Source of the DNA: an uncultured Bacteroidales bacterium
GTDB lineage: Bacteria; Bacteroidota; Bacteroidia; Bacteroidales; P3
NCBI GenBank assembly: GCA_900314725.1
Contig: OMWJ01000003.1
Coordinates: 1-64,000, forward strand
DNA: 64,000 bases
Direction: 5' to 3'
The notes below the pieces were generated by a model, which saw nothing but the letters and a program-made list of their open reading frames with translations, was not told the DNA's origin and made no database searches. Both the position numbers and the translations under genes were made by a program. Positions 8,305 to 16,872 of the stretch are shown piece by piece; positions within the stretch are counted from its first letter, which is position 1; every line of letters begins with the position of its first letter.

Positions 8305-9485
8305 TTTTGTCTTATGACCTTGTTTATTGACTCAATGATTTTTGCTTTGTTGAAGCGAGTGTCTTTAAGTTTTTGAGAATTATTGAATACTTCTTCTTTA
8401 TTCTTCAAGGCAAATAGTTTTATTTCTTTAAAACCTCTTGCAATATCTTCAATATCGGAAGGGTTAGCACAAAGTCCAATTTTGTTTTCTTCAATAATCG
8501 TTTTGCAAGTTCCGTTAAGAACTCCAAATATTGGCTTGCCTACAGACAGATATGACTGAAGTTTAAGCGGTTCTGTCTTTTCTATTTCCTTATTGCTGAT
8601 AAGAGGAAGAAGAAAAACATCACTATGACGAAGCAAATCATCTATTTGATTGTAAGGTATTCTTTTAAATAGATGTACTTTAGTTAAATTATTATCATCA
8701 ATGAATTTTTTCAATTCATCATACGCCGATCCGTTACCAATAATGTTGAGAATAGAGTCTTCTAAATCTGCTTTTTGAAATCCTTTTACAACATTTATCA
8801 TATTTTGAAACATAGATATGTTTCCGGTAAAGGTGAAATTGAATTTGGAATCGTCAAGCACCAACTCACTTATAGCGAAATCTACCGGCTGAAGCCAATT
8901 AGGAGCATAGTGTATAGTTTTGTTGGGTACATATTTTTGAATGCTGTCTTTGAAACCCGAAGATGAGACAATGATGTTATCACATCTTTTATAAATATGA
9001 TTGACAAATTTTTCAAAGACAAGTTTTGTAAAAAAGTTTTTAGGCATTCCATACATATAAACTACATCTGGCCAAATATCAAAGGTCCATATTGTAACAG
9101 GAACGCCGAATCTTTTTCTCAATCTTATGGCAGGTAATGCAACAGTCAAAGGTCCTGTTTGGGAAACGAAAATCATATCATAGTTGTTCGCTATTTTCTT
9201 TCCAATATGTGTTGCTCCCTGTACATATTTTAGGTAGTTGCGAATCTTTTTATAGACATTAGTTTTATAACCTTCAATAAAAGGGAAACGATATATTTTA
9301 CTTCCTTCCCAATCTTCAATTCTATATCCATTATTACTATATCCTGGATATACATAGCTTTCAGGATAAGATGGATACTGACTTATAATATCAACAGCAA
9401 AACCTTGTTGTTTCCATTCTTTGACAAGGTCATTGATAAGAAAGTTTTCCGGATAAAAAACTTCAGATATAACAAGAATTTTCAC
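8301..9485 (-). CDS. Glycosyltransferase family 4 (WbuB/WcaI-like)
   Basis: A GT-B fold glycosyltransferase, probably acting in surface polysaccharide or O-antigen synthesis. The N-terminus MKILVISEVFYPENFLINDL, the VDIISQYPSYPE segment and VPVTIWTFDIWPD match the WbuB-like subfamily. In the C-terminal domain, FTFTGNISMFQNM, LNIIGNGSAYDELK and EIEKTEPLKLQSYLSVGKPI give the nucleotide-sugar binding region, with the conserved Glu in KTEPLKL. Length 394 is usual. The downstream HhH/barrel gene overlaps it by 4 bp. The neighbourhood is not a full polysaccharide locus, so the acceptor is unknown. Confidence 0.85.
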   Translation of the reverse strand: MKILVISEVFYPENFLINDLVKEWKQQGFAVDIISQYPSYPESYVYPGYSNNGYRIEDWEGSKIYRFPFIEGYKTNVYKKIRNYLKYVQGATHIGKKIANNYDMIFVSQTGPLTVALPAIRLRKRFGVPVTIWTFDIWPDVVYMYGMPKNFFTKLVFEKFVNHIYKRCDNIIVSSSGFKDSIQKYVPNKTIHYAPNWLQPVDFAISELVLDDSKFNFTFTGNISMFQNMINVVKGFQKADLEDSILNIIGNGSAYDELKKFIDDNNLTKVHLFKRIPYNQIDDLLRHSDVFLLPLISNKEIEKTEPLKLQSYLSVGKPIFGVLNGTCKTIIEENKIGLCANPSDIEDIARGFKEIKLFALKNKEEVFNNSQKLKDTRFNKAKIIESINKVIRQK

Positions 9486-9581
9486 TATAAACGTCTATGT
9501 TAAAAACATAAAACGAAAAAACATTCTCATTATTGCAATATATTTCATTTTCTACGTTATTAATATTAGTATAAACCTAAA

Positions 9582-11090
9582 ATGATAAACAAAGAAATGA
9601 AATTAAAAATCACATTTTTGATGCTTGCTTGTATGATTTTATCTTTAAGTAATGCACAAACAGAAAAGCAATTGAAAAAGCACGTATCTTATCTCGCATC
9701 TAAGGAACTAAAGGGTAGAAAATCACAATCTACGGAGGCAGAAAAGGCTCTCAAATACATTAAGTCTGATTTAGAAAACGCCGGTTTGAAATGTAAAGAG
9801 TTTTCTCTCCCTGCTGATAGTTTAAATGCTAATGATTTTGGTGAAGAGTTTTCGGGTACATACCATGCTCTATACACAGTTATTGAGAGTTCTAAGGCAA
9901 ATAAGTCTGATGAGTATATTGTGATAACTGCTGAATACACAGGATATGGAGTAGATACCATTCAAGGTTATGAAATAATAAACTATGCAGCTCATCATAC
10001 AGCAGCATCTACAGCTATGGTTATGGAGTTGGCAAAGAACCTTAACAAAGAACGGGCAAATCTTGATAGGGGAGTAATAATTATTTTCCCTGATGACGGA
10101 TATACAAGACCATACGCAAATTATCTTTTGAATGATTACAAAAATATTGTTATGGGTTTTGATATTTATAACTTAGGATTTCAATCTAAAGACTCTGCGG
10201 GCAACTATGTAGAAGACGAATACAATATCAACTATGCATTATCTCCAAGATTAAAGAAAGCAACTCAGATAATTACTCCATTAGTGATGAATGATTTGGA
10301 TATACACACAAACATTAGCGAAGATTATTCAGGAGAGAACTCTAAGATACCTTTTAATTATGTTTCAAACGATAATTATGTAACAAAACATGAGGATGTA
10401 GCAGATACGTTGGACTATGTTATGATGGATAAACTTACTGCTCAACTCCAAAAAGTCATAGTTGCGTTCTCAAATGCAAAATTGGATATTGATTCATACA
10501 AAGAAAGATTAGCTACTGAGGAAGAGGCTATGGATATTGTTTTTGACAGATTTGGAAGAAAATATAAACACAGAAGTTATTTTGGTATCAACCTTATGCC
10601 ACTTGGAACTAATCAACACGATTACCAAGAAGGAAATATGACGGGAAAACCATCATACGCATTTTCAGCAGGTATGTTCTACAGATGGCAATTCTCCAAA
10701 TCATGGGCTTTAAAACTTGACGCAAACTATGAACATGTTAATGCAAAACGCCATGATGGTAAGTATAATGCAAATGTTGTTTCTATACCTCTTTCTATAA
10801 TGCTTACAACAGGTGGTCGCTCAGCTTTGGAATTTGATTTCTATCTTGGAGCATATTACGATTATATTCTAAGTGGAAAACTTGCAGGAAAGAAACTTGA
10901 CTTTGATGATTTCAAAAGAAGTGAATGGGGATTCCAATGTGGTTTTGACTTTAGATTTGGTAGGTTTATTATTGGTGGATACTATAAAACGCCTTGGAAT
11001 AGTGTAAATACTGAAGAGTATAGACGAACTAACGGCATAGGAAGAATAAACGAAGGTACGACATACTTTAAACTTGGTTGGAGATTTTAG
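9582..11090 (+). CDS. Degenerate M28 peptidase domain fused to outer-membrane barrel
   Basis: The N-terminal half (residues 25-305) has an M28 aminopeptidase-like layout: HVSYLASKELKGRKS, then IVITAEYTGYG where HYDH is normal. AAHHTAASTAMVMELA replaces the usual GANDNASG, IIFPDDGYT replaces the catalytic EE pair, and KHEDVADTLD corresponds to the late HxxxDT site. Most metal ligands are thus lost and peptidase activity is unlikely. Residues 330-502 form a barrel-like domain ending in FKLGWRF. Translation may start at the second Met (9597), which begins a better signal peptide (MKLKITFLMLACMILSLSNAQ, counted to the Q at 20 or 21). A GT-B gene is divergent upstream. Function unknown. Confidence 0.7.
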   Translation: MINKEMKLKITFLMLACMILSLSNAQTEKQLKKHVSYLASKELKGRKSQSTEAEKALKYIKSDLENAGLKCKEFSLPADSLNANDFGEEFSGTYHALYTVIESSKANKSDEYIVITAEYTGYGVDTIQGYEIINYAAHHTAASTAMVMELAKNLNKERANLDRGVIIIFPDDGYTRPYANYLLNDYKNIVMGFDIYNLGFQSKDSAGNYVEDEYNINYALSPRLKKATQIITPLVMNDLDIHTNISEDYSGENSKIPFNYVSNDNYVTKHEDVADTLDYVMMDKLTAQLQKVIVAFSNAKLDIDSYKERLATEEEAMDIVFDRFGRKYKHRSYFGINLMPLGTNQHDYQEGNMTGKPSYAFSAGMFYRWQFSKSWALKLDANYEHVNAKRHDGKYNANVVSIPLSIMLTTGGRSALEFDFYLGAYYDYILSGKLAGKKLDFDDFKRSEWGFQCGFDFRFGRFIIGGYYKTPWNSVNTEEYRRTNGIGRINEGTTYFKLGWRF

Positions 11091-11142
11091 AGGATTTAGA
11101 AAAAATAAGATTTATAAGAATATAGGACTTGAATCAAAAACT

Positions 11143-11179
11143 GTGCAGAATGCAATTAAGTATTCTGCACGCTTTTTTT
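11143..11179 (+). terminator. Intrinsic terminator of the M28/barrel gene
   Basis: A 9-bp stem GTGCAGAAT/ATTCTGCAC (11143-11151 with 11162-11170) is followed by a seven-T run at 11173-11179, about 50 bp after the stop codon. Confidence 0.85.
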
Positions 11180-11188
11180 ATGTAAAAC

Positions 11189-11214
11189 GACCTTACGCTT
11201 CACAGCGCAAGGTC
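11189..11214. terminator. Second hairpin between convergent genes
   Basis: GACCTTACGC pairs with GCGCAAGGTC with one A/C mismatch and a 6-nt loop. It lies between two convergent genes. Its T-tract is weak on both strands, so it may be a backup terminator for the minus-strand gene or a processing barrier. Confidence 0.4.
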
Positions 11215-11255
11215 CAACGAATTAAAATTAAAAAAAATGATAAACCTTATTAGGT

Positions 11256-11498
11256 TTAGTTTTCTCTTTTTTTGTTGTTTCTTATCTTATAGGCAACAGC
11301 ACCTGCACCAAGACTAACAAGCAATGCTGTTGCTGTTCCAATAGGACCACTTGATGAGTTCATAGGATTTGTTATGTTTGTTGTATGACCGTCAAGGTCT
11401 GTTCCTGTTTGTGCTTGGTCATTTACTTTGGGTGGTTGAGCAAATGCACTCATTCCTATAAACAATACAGCTGTTATTGTAATTATTTGTTTTTTCAT
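11256..11498 (-). CDS. Small exported protein with C-terminal membrane segment
   Basis: This 80-residue protein has a signal peptide (MKKQIITITAVLFIGMSAFAQ), a short polar linker rich in N, T and S, and a hydrophobic segment (PIGTATALLVSLGAGAVAYKI). The protein then ends in the basic tail RNNKKREN. The layout of cleavable signal, linker, membrane anchor and positive tail recalls sorting-tail proteins. It begins 13 bp after the stop of the T9SS leucine-rich-repeat gene, so the two are almost certainly co-transcribed and may work together at the envelope. I do not recognise a named family. Confidence 0.75.
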   Translation of the reverse strand: MKKQIITITAVLFIGMSAFAQPPKVNDQAQTGTDLDGHTTNITNPMNSSSGPIGTATALLVSLGAGAVAYKIRNNKKREN

Positions 11499-11511
11499 TT
11501 CTTTTCTCTCC

Positions 11512-13518
11512 TTATCTTATTATTATTTTTTCTGTTTTACTTGATTTGCTATCAGAAACCTTTACTATATAGGCACCATTGTTTAGGTTTGTTTCTATTG
11601 CAGCACTGTTTGTGTTCAAATTTTTTGAATAAACGACTTGTCCAAGTGTGTTGTAGATTTCAATGTTCTTTAAATTTTTGCCTGAAATATTAATAACACT
11701 ATTAGTGTTGAAAATCTGTATAGAACTCTCTTCACTTGCTACTTCATTAATGCCAACATTCTTTTTAGAGAAGCGTAGCTGATAACGTCCTTCGTTTTCG
11801 CCTTCACTTACGTTTATCTGTATTGGTTCCTCAACGTTAAGGATGGTTTCTTCATTATTGTCAAGGTCTATTAACGCTATTTCTATGTCTTCCTCTGTAT
11901 TTAAAAGAGAAAAGTCAATGATGTTACTTTTTTGTGAGTGAAAGTTGATGTCAAATGTTGCAGGTAAGGTATTGAAACGATTGTCTAAAATATCTCTACC
12001 TTCTATTTTGAAATAAGGATTGACAGCGTCTTCATTGTTAGAGAACATTATGTAAGAATCTTTGTTGTCAAAACCATTCTGAGAAGTCTCTTCTATTTTT
12101 GCATACATCTTCTTTTCTATTCCATTGCTATTTGCAGCAAAAGTAATATTTTGATTTATATCACTTGAGGAACTTTTCCAATAGGCATAAGAAGGGCTAT
12201 GTTGATAGACAACATTATAAGTATATTGATCAGGAGAAAACTTGAAAGTGGTGTTGCCATTTACACCTGCTACCATAAAACCAGTGCTTGGATATAAAGC
12301 TTCAGTACAACTTTCACTATTAATACCATAAATAGTCCCCCAATCATTAATTTCCTGATCCCATACGTATGCAACCGTTCCTTGTATTTTAGAACTGTTT
12401 TGATTGTAAAATTTATATAGGCTTAAATCACATAAATAAGGATTACATAAAGCGAACCATTTTGCACCTGTTCCAGTTTCCTGATTGTTTATTGTAACAC
12501 TAAAATCGCTACAAAAGTTATTAAAAAGATCGTGGTCAGTAAAATTATCAAAATTCCACATTACAATTGTTTCGTCTGTTTCGTTGGCAGGGACTATTTC
12601 TTGTGTGCTTCTATCTTTATTTGTAGTATATACAAGGAAAGATTGCCCTCTACTTGGGGTAGCAGTACTTGCAGAAGTTATCCAAGAGCCCCAGTTATTA
12701 GAAGTATAATCGTAAGGCACTGCCATCATAGCAAAATTATGACCGGTTTGGTTATTCAAATCTTCATTGTTGTTAAGAAAAGCATAAGTGCCAGTGTTTC
12801 CTAAATCACCCATTAAAGTGTAGTTCTCTGTTTTTTGAGGTTCTTTTTCAAAGACAAACTGGATTTGGGGAATACCACTAATACTAACACTACCACCATC
12901 CATACCATAGTTAATGTATGTTGGTCGTTTTGTATCCCATGTAAGATTCTCATATATCTCTACACGGTTAAACAATGAAGGATAATCATCTATTATACAC
13001 TTTATGAGGGATTTATAATTATTCGATAGATCATCTCCATGAGAATTTGCAAAGATAGTATCTAAAGAAGTACAGCCGTCAAAGGCACCTGTTCCAATAG
13101 TTCCCTCATAGAAAGGGTCCGTATTATCCCATACTATTGTTTTAAGGTTTGTGCAGTTCTTGAAAATATTATCACCAACACCATCAACACCAACGTCATC
13201 TCCAAATACTATCTTTGTTATACCTGTACAATTTGCGAAGGCATTATCATCTATGTATGTATTCATGATATCATATTCTTCACCACCAGAAGAATAGCTA
13301 AAGTATGCAGGTATAGTTATTTCTCCAGAAATAGATGTATTAGCCGCTCTGCACGATACTCCGGTAAAATAGGGTTCCATATAGTCATCCACGAACACGA
13401 TAGTGTATGTAATGTCCCCTATGGTGAATTGATCACCCTCTTGTAGTGTTTGGGCAAATGATTTTTGGCTTATCATTGCACAGATAAAGAATAGTAAGAG
13501 AAAAGAAACTCTTTTCAT
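11512..13518 (-). CDS. T9SS cargo protein with BspA-like leucine-rich repeats
   Basis: A predicted surface protein exported by Sec and then the T9SS. It has a signal peptide (about residues 1-22, ending SFAQ) and then BspA-type LRR_5 repeats over roughly 70-155 (for example NCTGITKIVFGDDVG, FKNCTNLKTIVWDN and FDGCTSLDTIFANS). A middle region of about 350 residues of beta-rich sequence follows. The C-terminal 75 residues are a type A sorting domain (ISGKNLKNIEIYNTLGQVVY, then NNGAYIVKV and KTEKIIIR). BspA-type repeats often mediate adhesion, but here that is inference. A small membrane protein follows 13 bp downstream. A TACTTTG box lies about 50 bp before the start. Confidence 0.85.
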   Translation of the reverse strand: MKRVSFLLLFFICAMISQKSFAQTLQEGDQFTIGDITYTIVFVDDYMEPYFTGVSCRAANTSISGEITIPAYFSYSSGGEEYDIMNTYIDDNAFANCTGITKIVFGDDVGVDGVGDNIFKNCTNLKTIVWDNTDPFYEGTIGTGAFDGCTSLDTIFANSHGDDLSNNYKSLIKCIIDDYPSLFNRVEIYENLTWDTKRPTYINYGMDGGSVSISGIPQIQFVFEKEPQKTENYTLMGDLGNTGTYAFLNNNEDLNNQTGHNFAMMAVPYDYTSNNWGSWITSASTATPSRGQSFLVYTTNKDRSTQEIVPANETDETIVMWNFDNFTDHDLFNNFCSDFSVTINNQETGTGAKWFALCNPYLCDLSLYKFYNQNSSKIQGTVAYVWDQEINDWGTIYGINSESCTEALYPSTGFMVAGVNGNTTFKFSPDQYTYNVVYQHSPSYAYWKSSSSDINQNITFAANSNGIEKKMYAKIEETSQNGFDNKDSYIMFSNNEDAVNPYFKIEGRDILDNRFNTLPATFDINFHSQKSNIIDFSLLNTEEDIEIALIDLDNNEETILNVEEPIQINVSEGENEGRYQLRFSKKNVGINEVASEESSIQIFNTNSVINISGKNLKNIEIYNTLGQVVYSKNLNTNSAAIETNLNNGAYIVKVSDSKSSKTEKIIIR

Positions 13519-13587
13519 AATAAAACTTTTTCACTTTGGGATTTCTGCAAAGTAGAGGTTAATCCTTTTTTAACCTATGTTTGATGA

Positions 13588-13865
13588 ATAAAAAAAACGT
13601 GAAACCCAAACTCCTTATATCTTTATCCGGAGGTACCTGAGAAAAACCTTAATCCAAAGATATAACAATACAAGACTTCACGCCATCAATAGGCTACAAG
13701 AAAGTCGTCATGCTAAACTTGTGGATTGTTAGTAAAAGTTTCTCAGGCTTTAACCGAATACAAGTTATAAAAGCATACGCTTTTTATAAAAAAAAACTAA
13801 TTATTTCAAAGGTTTGTAATCAAAATCTGTCAGAATTTCCTACAAACACTTATCCTACGATAAGC
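13588..13865 (-). ncRNA. Candidate structured non-coding RNA
   Basis: This unit of about 280 nt lies on the minus strand. It starts just after a consensus promoter (13870-13900) and ends at eight Ts (13588-13595 region). Helices read in RNA order are CTTATC/GATAAG, GTTTGTA/TACAAAC, TTATAAAA/TTTTATAA and CCTGAGAAAC with TTTTCTCAGG. Then comes a nested pair made of an outer CGTGAA/TTCACG and an inner 10-bp TTATATCTTT/AAAGATATAA. The closing stem plus open bubble plus inner stem recalls 6S RNA, and the inner stem carries TATCTTTG, the promoter -7 consensus. It could instead be a leader of the LRR gene. No long open frame covers it. Confidence 0.45.
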
Positions 13866-13869
13866 CCTG

Positions 13870-13900
13870 CAAAATTAATACTTTTTTTTATGCTGACAAA
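13870..13900 (-). promoter_or_regulatory. Consensus Bacteroidota promoter for the candidate RNA
   Basis: On the minus strand TTTG (13900-13897), 19 nt, then TAATTTTG (13877-13870): a perfect match to the -33/-7 consensus. No protein-coding start follows for about 350 nt, which supports a non-coding transcript or a very long leader. Confidence 0.7.
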
Positions 13901-13961
13901 TTTTTGATTAATTATTTTTACGTGATGACATACTTAGAGTGCTAAGTTCTGTGTGAATCTA

Positions 13962-14000
13962 TAAAAAAAACACCTTAGATAAGTTTTATATCTAAGGTGT
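13962..14000 (-). terminator. Terminator of gcvP
   Basis: A perfect 12-bp stem ACACCTTAGATA/TATCTAAGGTGT (13970-13981 with 13989-14000, 7-nt loop) lies 24 bp past the gcvP stop. It is followed on the minus strand by eight Ts (13962-13969). Confidence 0.93.
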
Positions 14001-14023
14001 TTGATAGATTAATGTTTTGTAGT

Positions 14024-16843
14024 TTATTCTTGCCACTTAATAACAAGGTTTCTGTCTCCGAAAGCATCATCAACTCTTCCACTCATTGGCCAATATTTGT
14101 CATTGTAAGGAAGAGGGAATGCTGCTTCTTGTCTTGTATATGGTCTTTCCCAAGTATCTGCACAAATAACTTGCATTGTGTGAGGAGCATTCATAATAAG
14201 ATTGTCTTTCTTATCTGCTTTTCCTTCTTCAATATCTCTTACTTCTTTTCTGATTTGAATTAAGGCATCACACAGGCGGTCTATTTCGCTCAAAGGTTCG
14301 CTTTCTGTTGGTTCTATCATAAGAGTTCCATGAACAGGGAAAGCAACAGTAGGAGCGTGGAAGCCATAGTCCATCAAACGTTTTGCAATATCACCACACT
14401 GAACGCCGCTGCTCAATGAGAATTGGTTGCAATCCAAGATGAACTCGTGAGCACACATTCCCTGAGCACCGTGATACAATATATTATAGTGGTCTTTCAA
14501 TCTGCAACGCATATAATTTGCGTTAAGGATTGCGTAAGCTGTTGCCTCTTTTAAACCGTCTCTGCCCAACATCTTTAAATAAGCGTATGTGATAGGAAGA
14601 AGCATAGCAGAACCAAATGGAGTTGCTGCGACAGGTGTTCCTTTTTGTTCAGTAGGAAGATAATCTACAAGTTCTTTTTTGCAAGCTATAGGACCAACAC
14701 CAGGACCACCACCTCCGTGAGGCATAGCAAAGGTCTTATGAAGGTTCATGTGGCATACATCTGCACCGATATATCCAGGACCAGTCCAACCTACTTGAGC
14801 ATTCATATTGGCTCCGTCCATATAAACCAAACCTCCGTTAGAGTGAATGATGTTTACTATATCAAGGATTCTCTCTTCGAAAACTCCATGTGTAGAAGGA
14901 TAAGTAATCATCAAGCAAGAAAGGTTATCCTTGTTTTCTTCTGCTTTTTGTTTTAGGTCTTCTACGTCTATTTCTCCATCTTGTGTAGATTTAACAACGA
15001 TGATATTCATTCCAGCCATAGCAGCAGAAGCAGGATTTGTTCCATGTGCAGAAGCAGGAATCAAACAAACGTTACGGTTCTCTTGACCATTTTGACGTTG
15101 ATAGTTTCTTATGGTAGAAAGTCCTGCATATTCTCCTGCTGCACCGCTGTTTGGTTGGAAGCATACCTTAGCAAAACCGGTGATTTCTGCAAGAATGTCA
15201 TTCATATTATCTATCATCTCCTTATAGCCTAAAGCTTGGTCTTGAGGAACGAAAGGATGTATGTTTGCAAACTCAGGCCAAGTGAATGGAATCATCTCCA
15301 TTGCAGCATTAAGCTTCATTGTGCAAGAGCCAAGAGGTATCATAGCACGGTTCAAAGACAAGTCTTTAACCTCTAACTTCTTTAAGTATCTCATCATTTC
15401 AGTCTCTGATTGATATAATGAGAATACCTTTTCAGTCATAAATTGAGAACTTCTCTTTAAATCTCCACCTATTACTTCTGTTTCACAGTAGCATTTGTCT
15501 GAAAGCTTAAACTCTTTTCCATTAGCTTTAGCAAGCACGCAAAGAATAGTATTTACATCTTCCAAAGAAGTAGTTTCATCCAAAGAGATAGAGAATGTTT
15601 TGTCGTCAATGTAGTTAAAGTTCATCTCTTGTTTCAACGCTTCTTGTTCAACTTTCTTTGTATCCACAGGCGAGTTGAAGCACAGTGTATCGAAATAAAC
15701 CTTATTCATTTGTTTGTAGCCATATCCTTCTGCTTCACAAGCAAGTTTTTTAGCCAAACAGTGAATATCTTGAGCAATTTCTTTTATTCCATCTGCACCA
15801 TGATAACATGCATACATAGCACTAACGATTGCCATAAGGGCTGTTGCAGTACAGATATTAGAAGTTGCTTTTTCTCTCTTTATGTGTTGTTCTCTTGTCT
15901 GCAATGCAAGACGGAAAGCTTTGTTTCCTTGCATATCTACGGTTTGTCCTATTATTCTTCCAGGAAGGTTTCTTTTGAATTCTTCTGTAGTAGCCATAAA
16001 TGCAGCGTTAGGACCACCAAAACCCATAGGATTTCCAAATCTTTGAGAAGTACCTGTAACAGCATCAGCTCCCATTTCTCCCGGAGGAGTCAAAAGAGCC
16101 AAAGACATCAAATCACAAGCAACGGCAACTCTTATCGCTTTTGCTTTTGCATTCTCAATAAAAGATTTACAGTCTGTAACTTCTCCTGTTTTGCTTGTAT
16201 ATTGAAGGATTGCACCAAAGAAAGTATTGTCTAATTTTACTTCTTTTGCATTGCCAATAACTAATTCAATACCTTTAGGTAAAGCTCTTGTCTTTATTAC
16301 TTCAATACATTGGTCAAACAAACCTTCATCAACAAAGAATTTATTTACATTGTCTTTTTGTTGCTGACGAGAACGAGAATAGTAGAACATAAGCATAGCC
16401 TCTGCATCAGCAGTTGCCTCGTCTAAGAGAGAACAGTTGGTCAATGGCATAGAAGTCATTGAAGCAACAAGAGTCTGATAGGTGAATAAGGCTTCCAATC
16501 TTCCTTGAGAAATCTCTGCTTGGTAAGGAGTGTAGGAAGTATACCAACCTGGGTTCTCTAAAATGTTTCTCTGTAGCACTGCAGGTAAGATAGTATTGTA
16601 ATAACCTCTACCAATATAAGATTTGTACATCTTGTTCTTAGCTGCAATGGCTTTTATGTGGTTAAGATATTCAAACTCGTTCATTCCCAAAGGAAGATTT
16701 AAATCCTGTTTTAAACGAATTTGTTTTGGAATAGTTTTATCTATAAGTTCTTCTACAGAAGAAACACCTATAGTTTTTAACATTATTTCAACGTCTTTTG
16801 CCTGTGGGCCGTTATGACGTCTTGCAAAATTATTTGTAATCAT
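14024..16843 (-). CDS. gcvP: Glycine dehydrogenase (decarboxylating), P-protein
   Basis: The P-protein of the glycine cleavage system decarboxylates glycine and passes the aminomethyl group to lipoylated GcvH. This is the single-chain form (939 residues). The N-terminal half begins FARRHNGP and carries TSYTPYQAEISQGRLEALF. The C-terminal half holds the pyridoxal-phosphate lysine in MNLHKTFAMPHGGGGPG (near residue 700), with CFQPNSGAAGEYAGL and ASAHGTNPASAAMAGM upstream. The gcvT and gcvH genes are not in the window. It lies 29 bp downstream of fabD on the same strand and ends at a strong terminator. Confidence 0.97.
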   Translation of the reverse strand: MITNNFARRHNGPQAKDVEIMLKTIGVSSVEELIDKTIPKQIRLKQDLNLPLGMNEFEYLNHIKAIAAKNKMYKSYIGRGYYNTILPAVLQRNILENPGWYTSYTPYQAEISQGRLEALFTYQTLVASMTSMPLTNCSLLDEATADAEAMLMFYYSRSRQQQKDNVNKFFVDEGLFDQCIEVIKTRALPKGIELVIGNAKEVKLDNTFFGAILQYTSKTGEVTDCKSFIENAKAKAIRVAVACDLMSLALLTPPGEMGADAVTGTSQRFGNPMGFGGPNAAFMATTEEFKRNLPGRIIGQTVDMQGNKAFRLALQTREQHIKREKATSNICTATALMAIVSAMYACYHGADGIKEIAQDIHCLAKKLACEAEGYGYKQMNKVYFDTLCFNSPVDTKKVEQEALKQEMNFNYIDDKTFSISLDETTSLEDVNTILCVLAKANGKEFKLSDKCYCETEVIGGDLKRSSQFMTEKVFSLYQSETEMMRYLKKLEVKDLSLNRAMIPLGSCTMKLNAAMEMIPFTWPEFANIHPFVPQDQALGYKEMIDNMNDILAEITGFAKVCFQPNSGAAGEYAGLSTIRNYQRQNGQENRNVCLIPASAHGTNPASAAMAGMNIIVVKSTQDGEIDVEDLKQKAEENKDNLSCLMITYPSTHGVFEERILDIVNIIHSNGGLVYMDGANMNAQVGWTGPGYIGADVCHMNLHKTFAMPHGGGGPGVGPIACKKELVDYLPTEQKGTPVAATPFGSAMLLPITYAYLKMLGRDGLKEATAYAILNANYMRCRLKDHYNILYHGAQGMCAHEFILDCNQFSLSSGVQCGDIAKRLMDYGFHAPTVAFPVHGTLMIEPTESEPLSEIDRLCDALIQIRKEVRDIEEGKADKKDNLIMNAPHTMQVICADTWERPYTRQEAAFPLPYNDKYWPMSGRVDDAFGDRNLVIKWQE

Positions 16844-16872
16844 TGTTATTAAAGTTTTATATTTTCTTTCAA

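Noticed and set aside
13620-13655. Possible TPP riboswitch: CTGAGA followed by ACC on the plus strand
   Set aside because: The rest of the TPP core (the second conserved arm ending in GCGNAGGGA) is missing and no thiamine gene follows. The same bases are better explained as part of minus-strand helices.
13710-13907. 65-residue plus-strand frame in the gap before gcvP
   Set aside because: Composition is not protein-like, no promoter precedes it, and it runs through the minus-strand promoter and proposed RNA helices.
15629-16234. 201-residue open frame on the plus strand within gcvP
   Set aside because: It lies wholly antisense to the strongly supported gcvP. Its protein is rich in Cys, Ser and Phe, as expected from reversed coding sequence.
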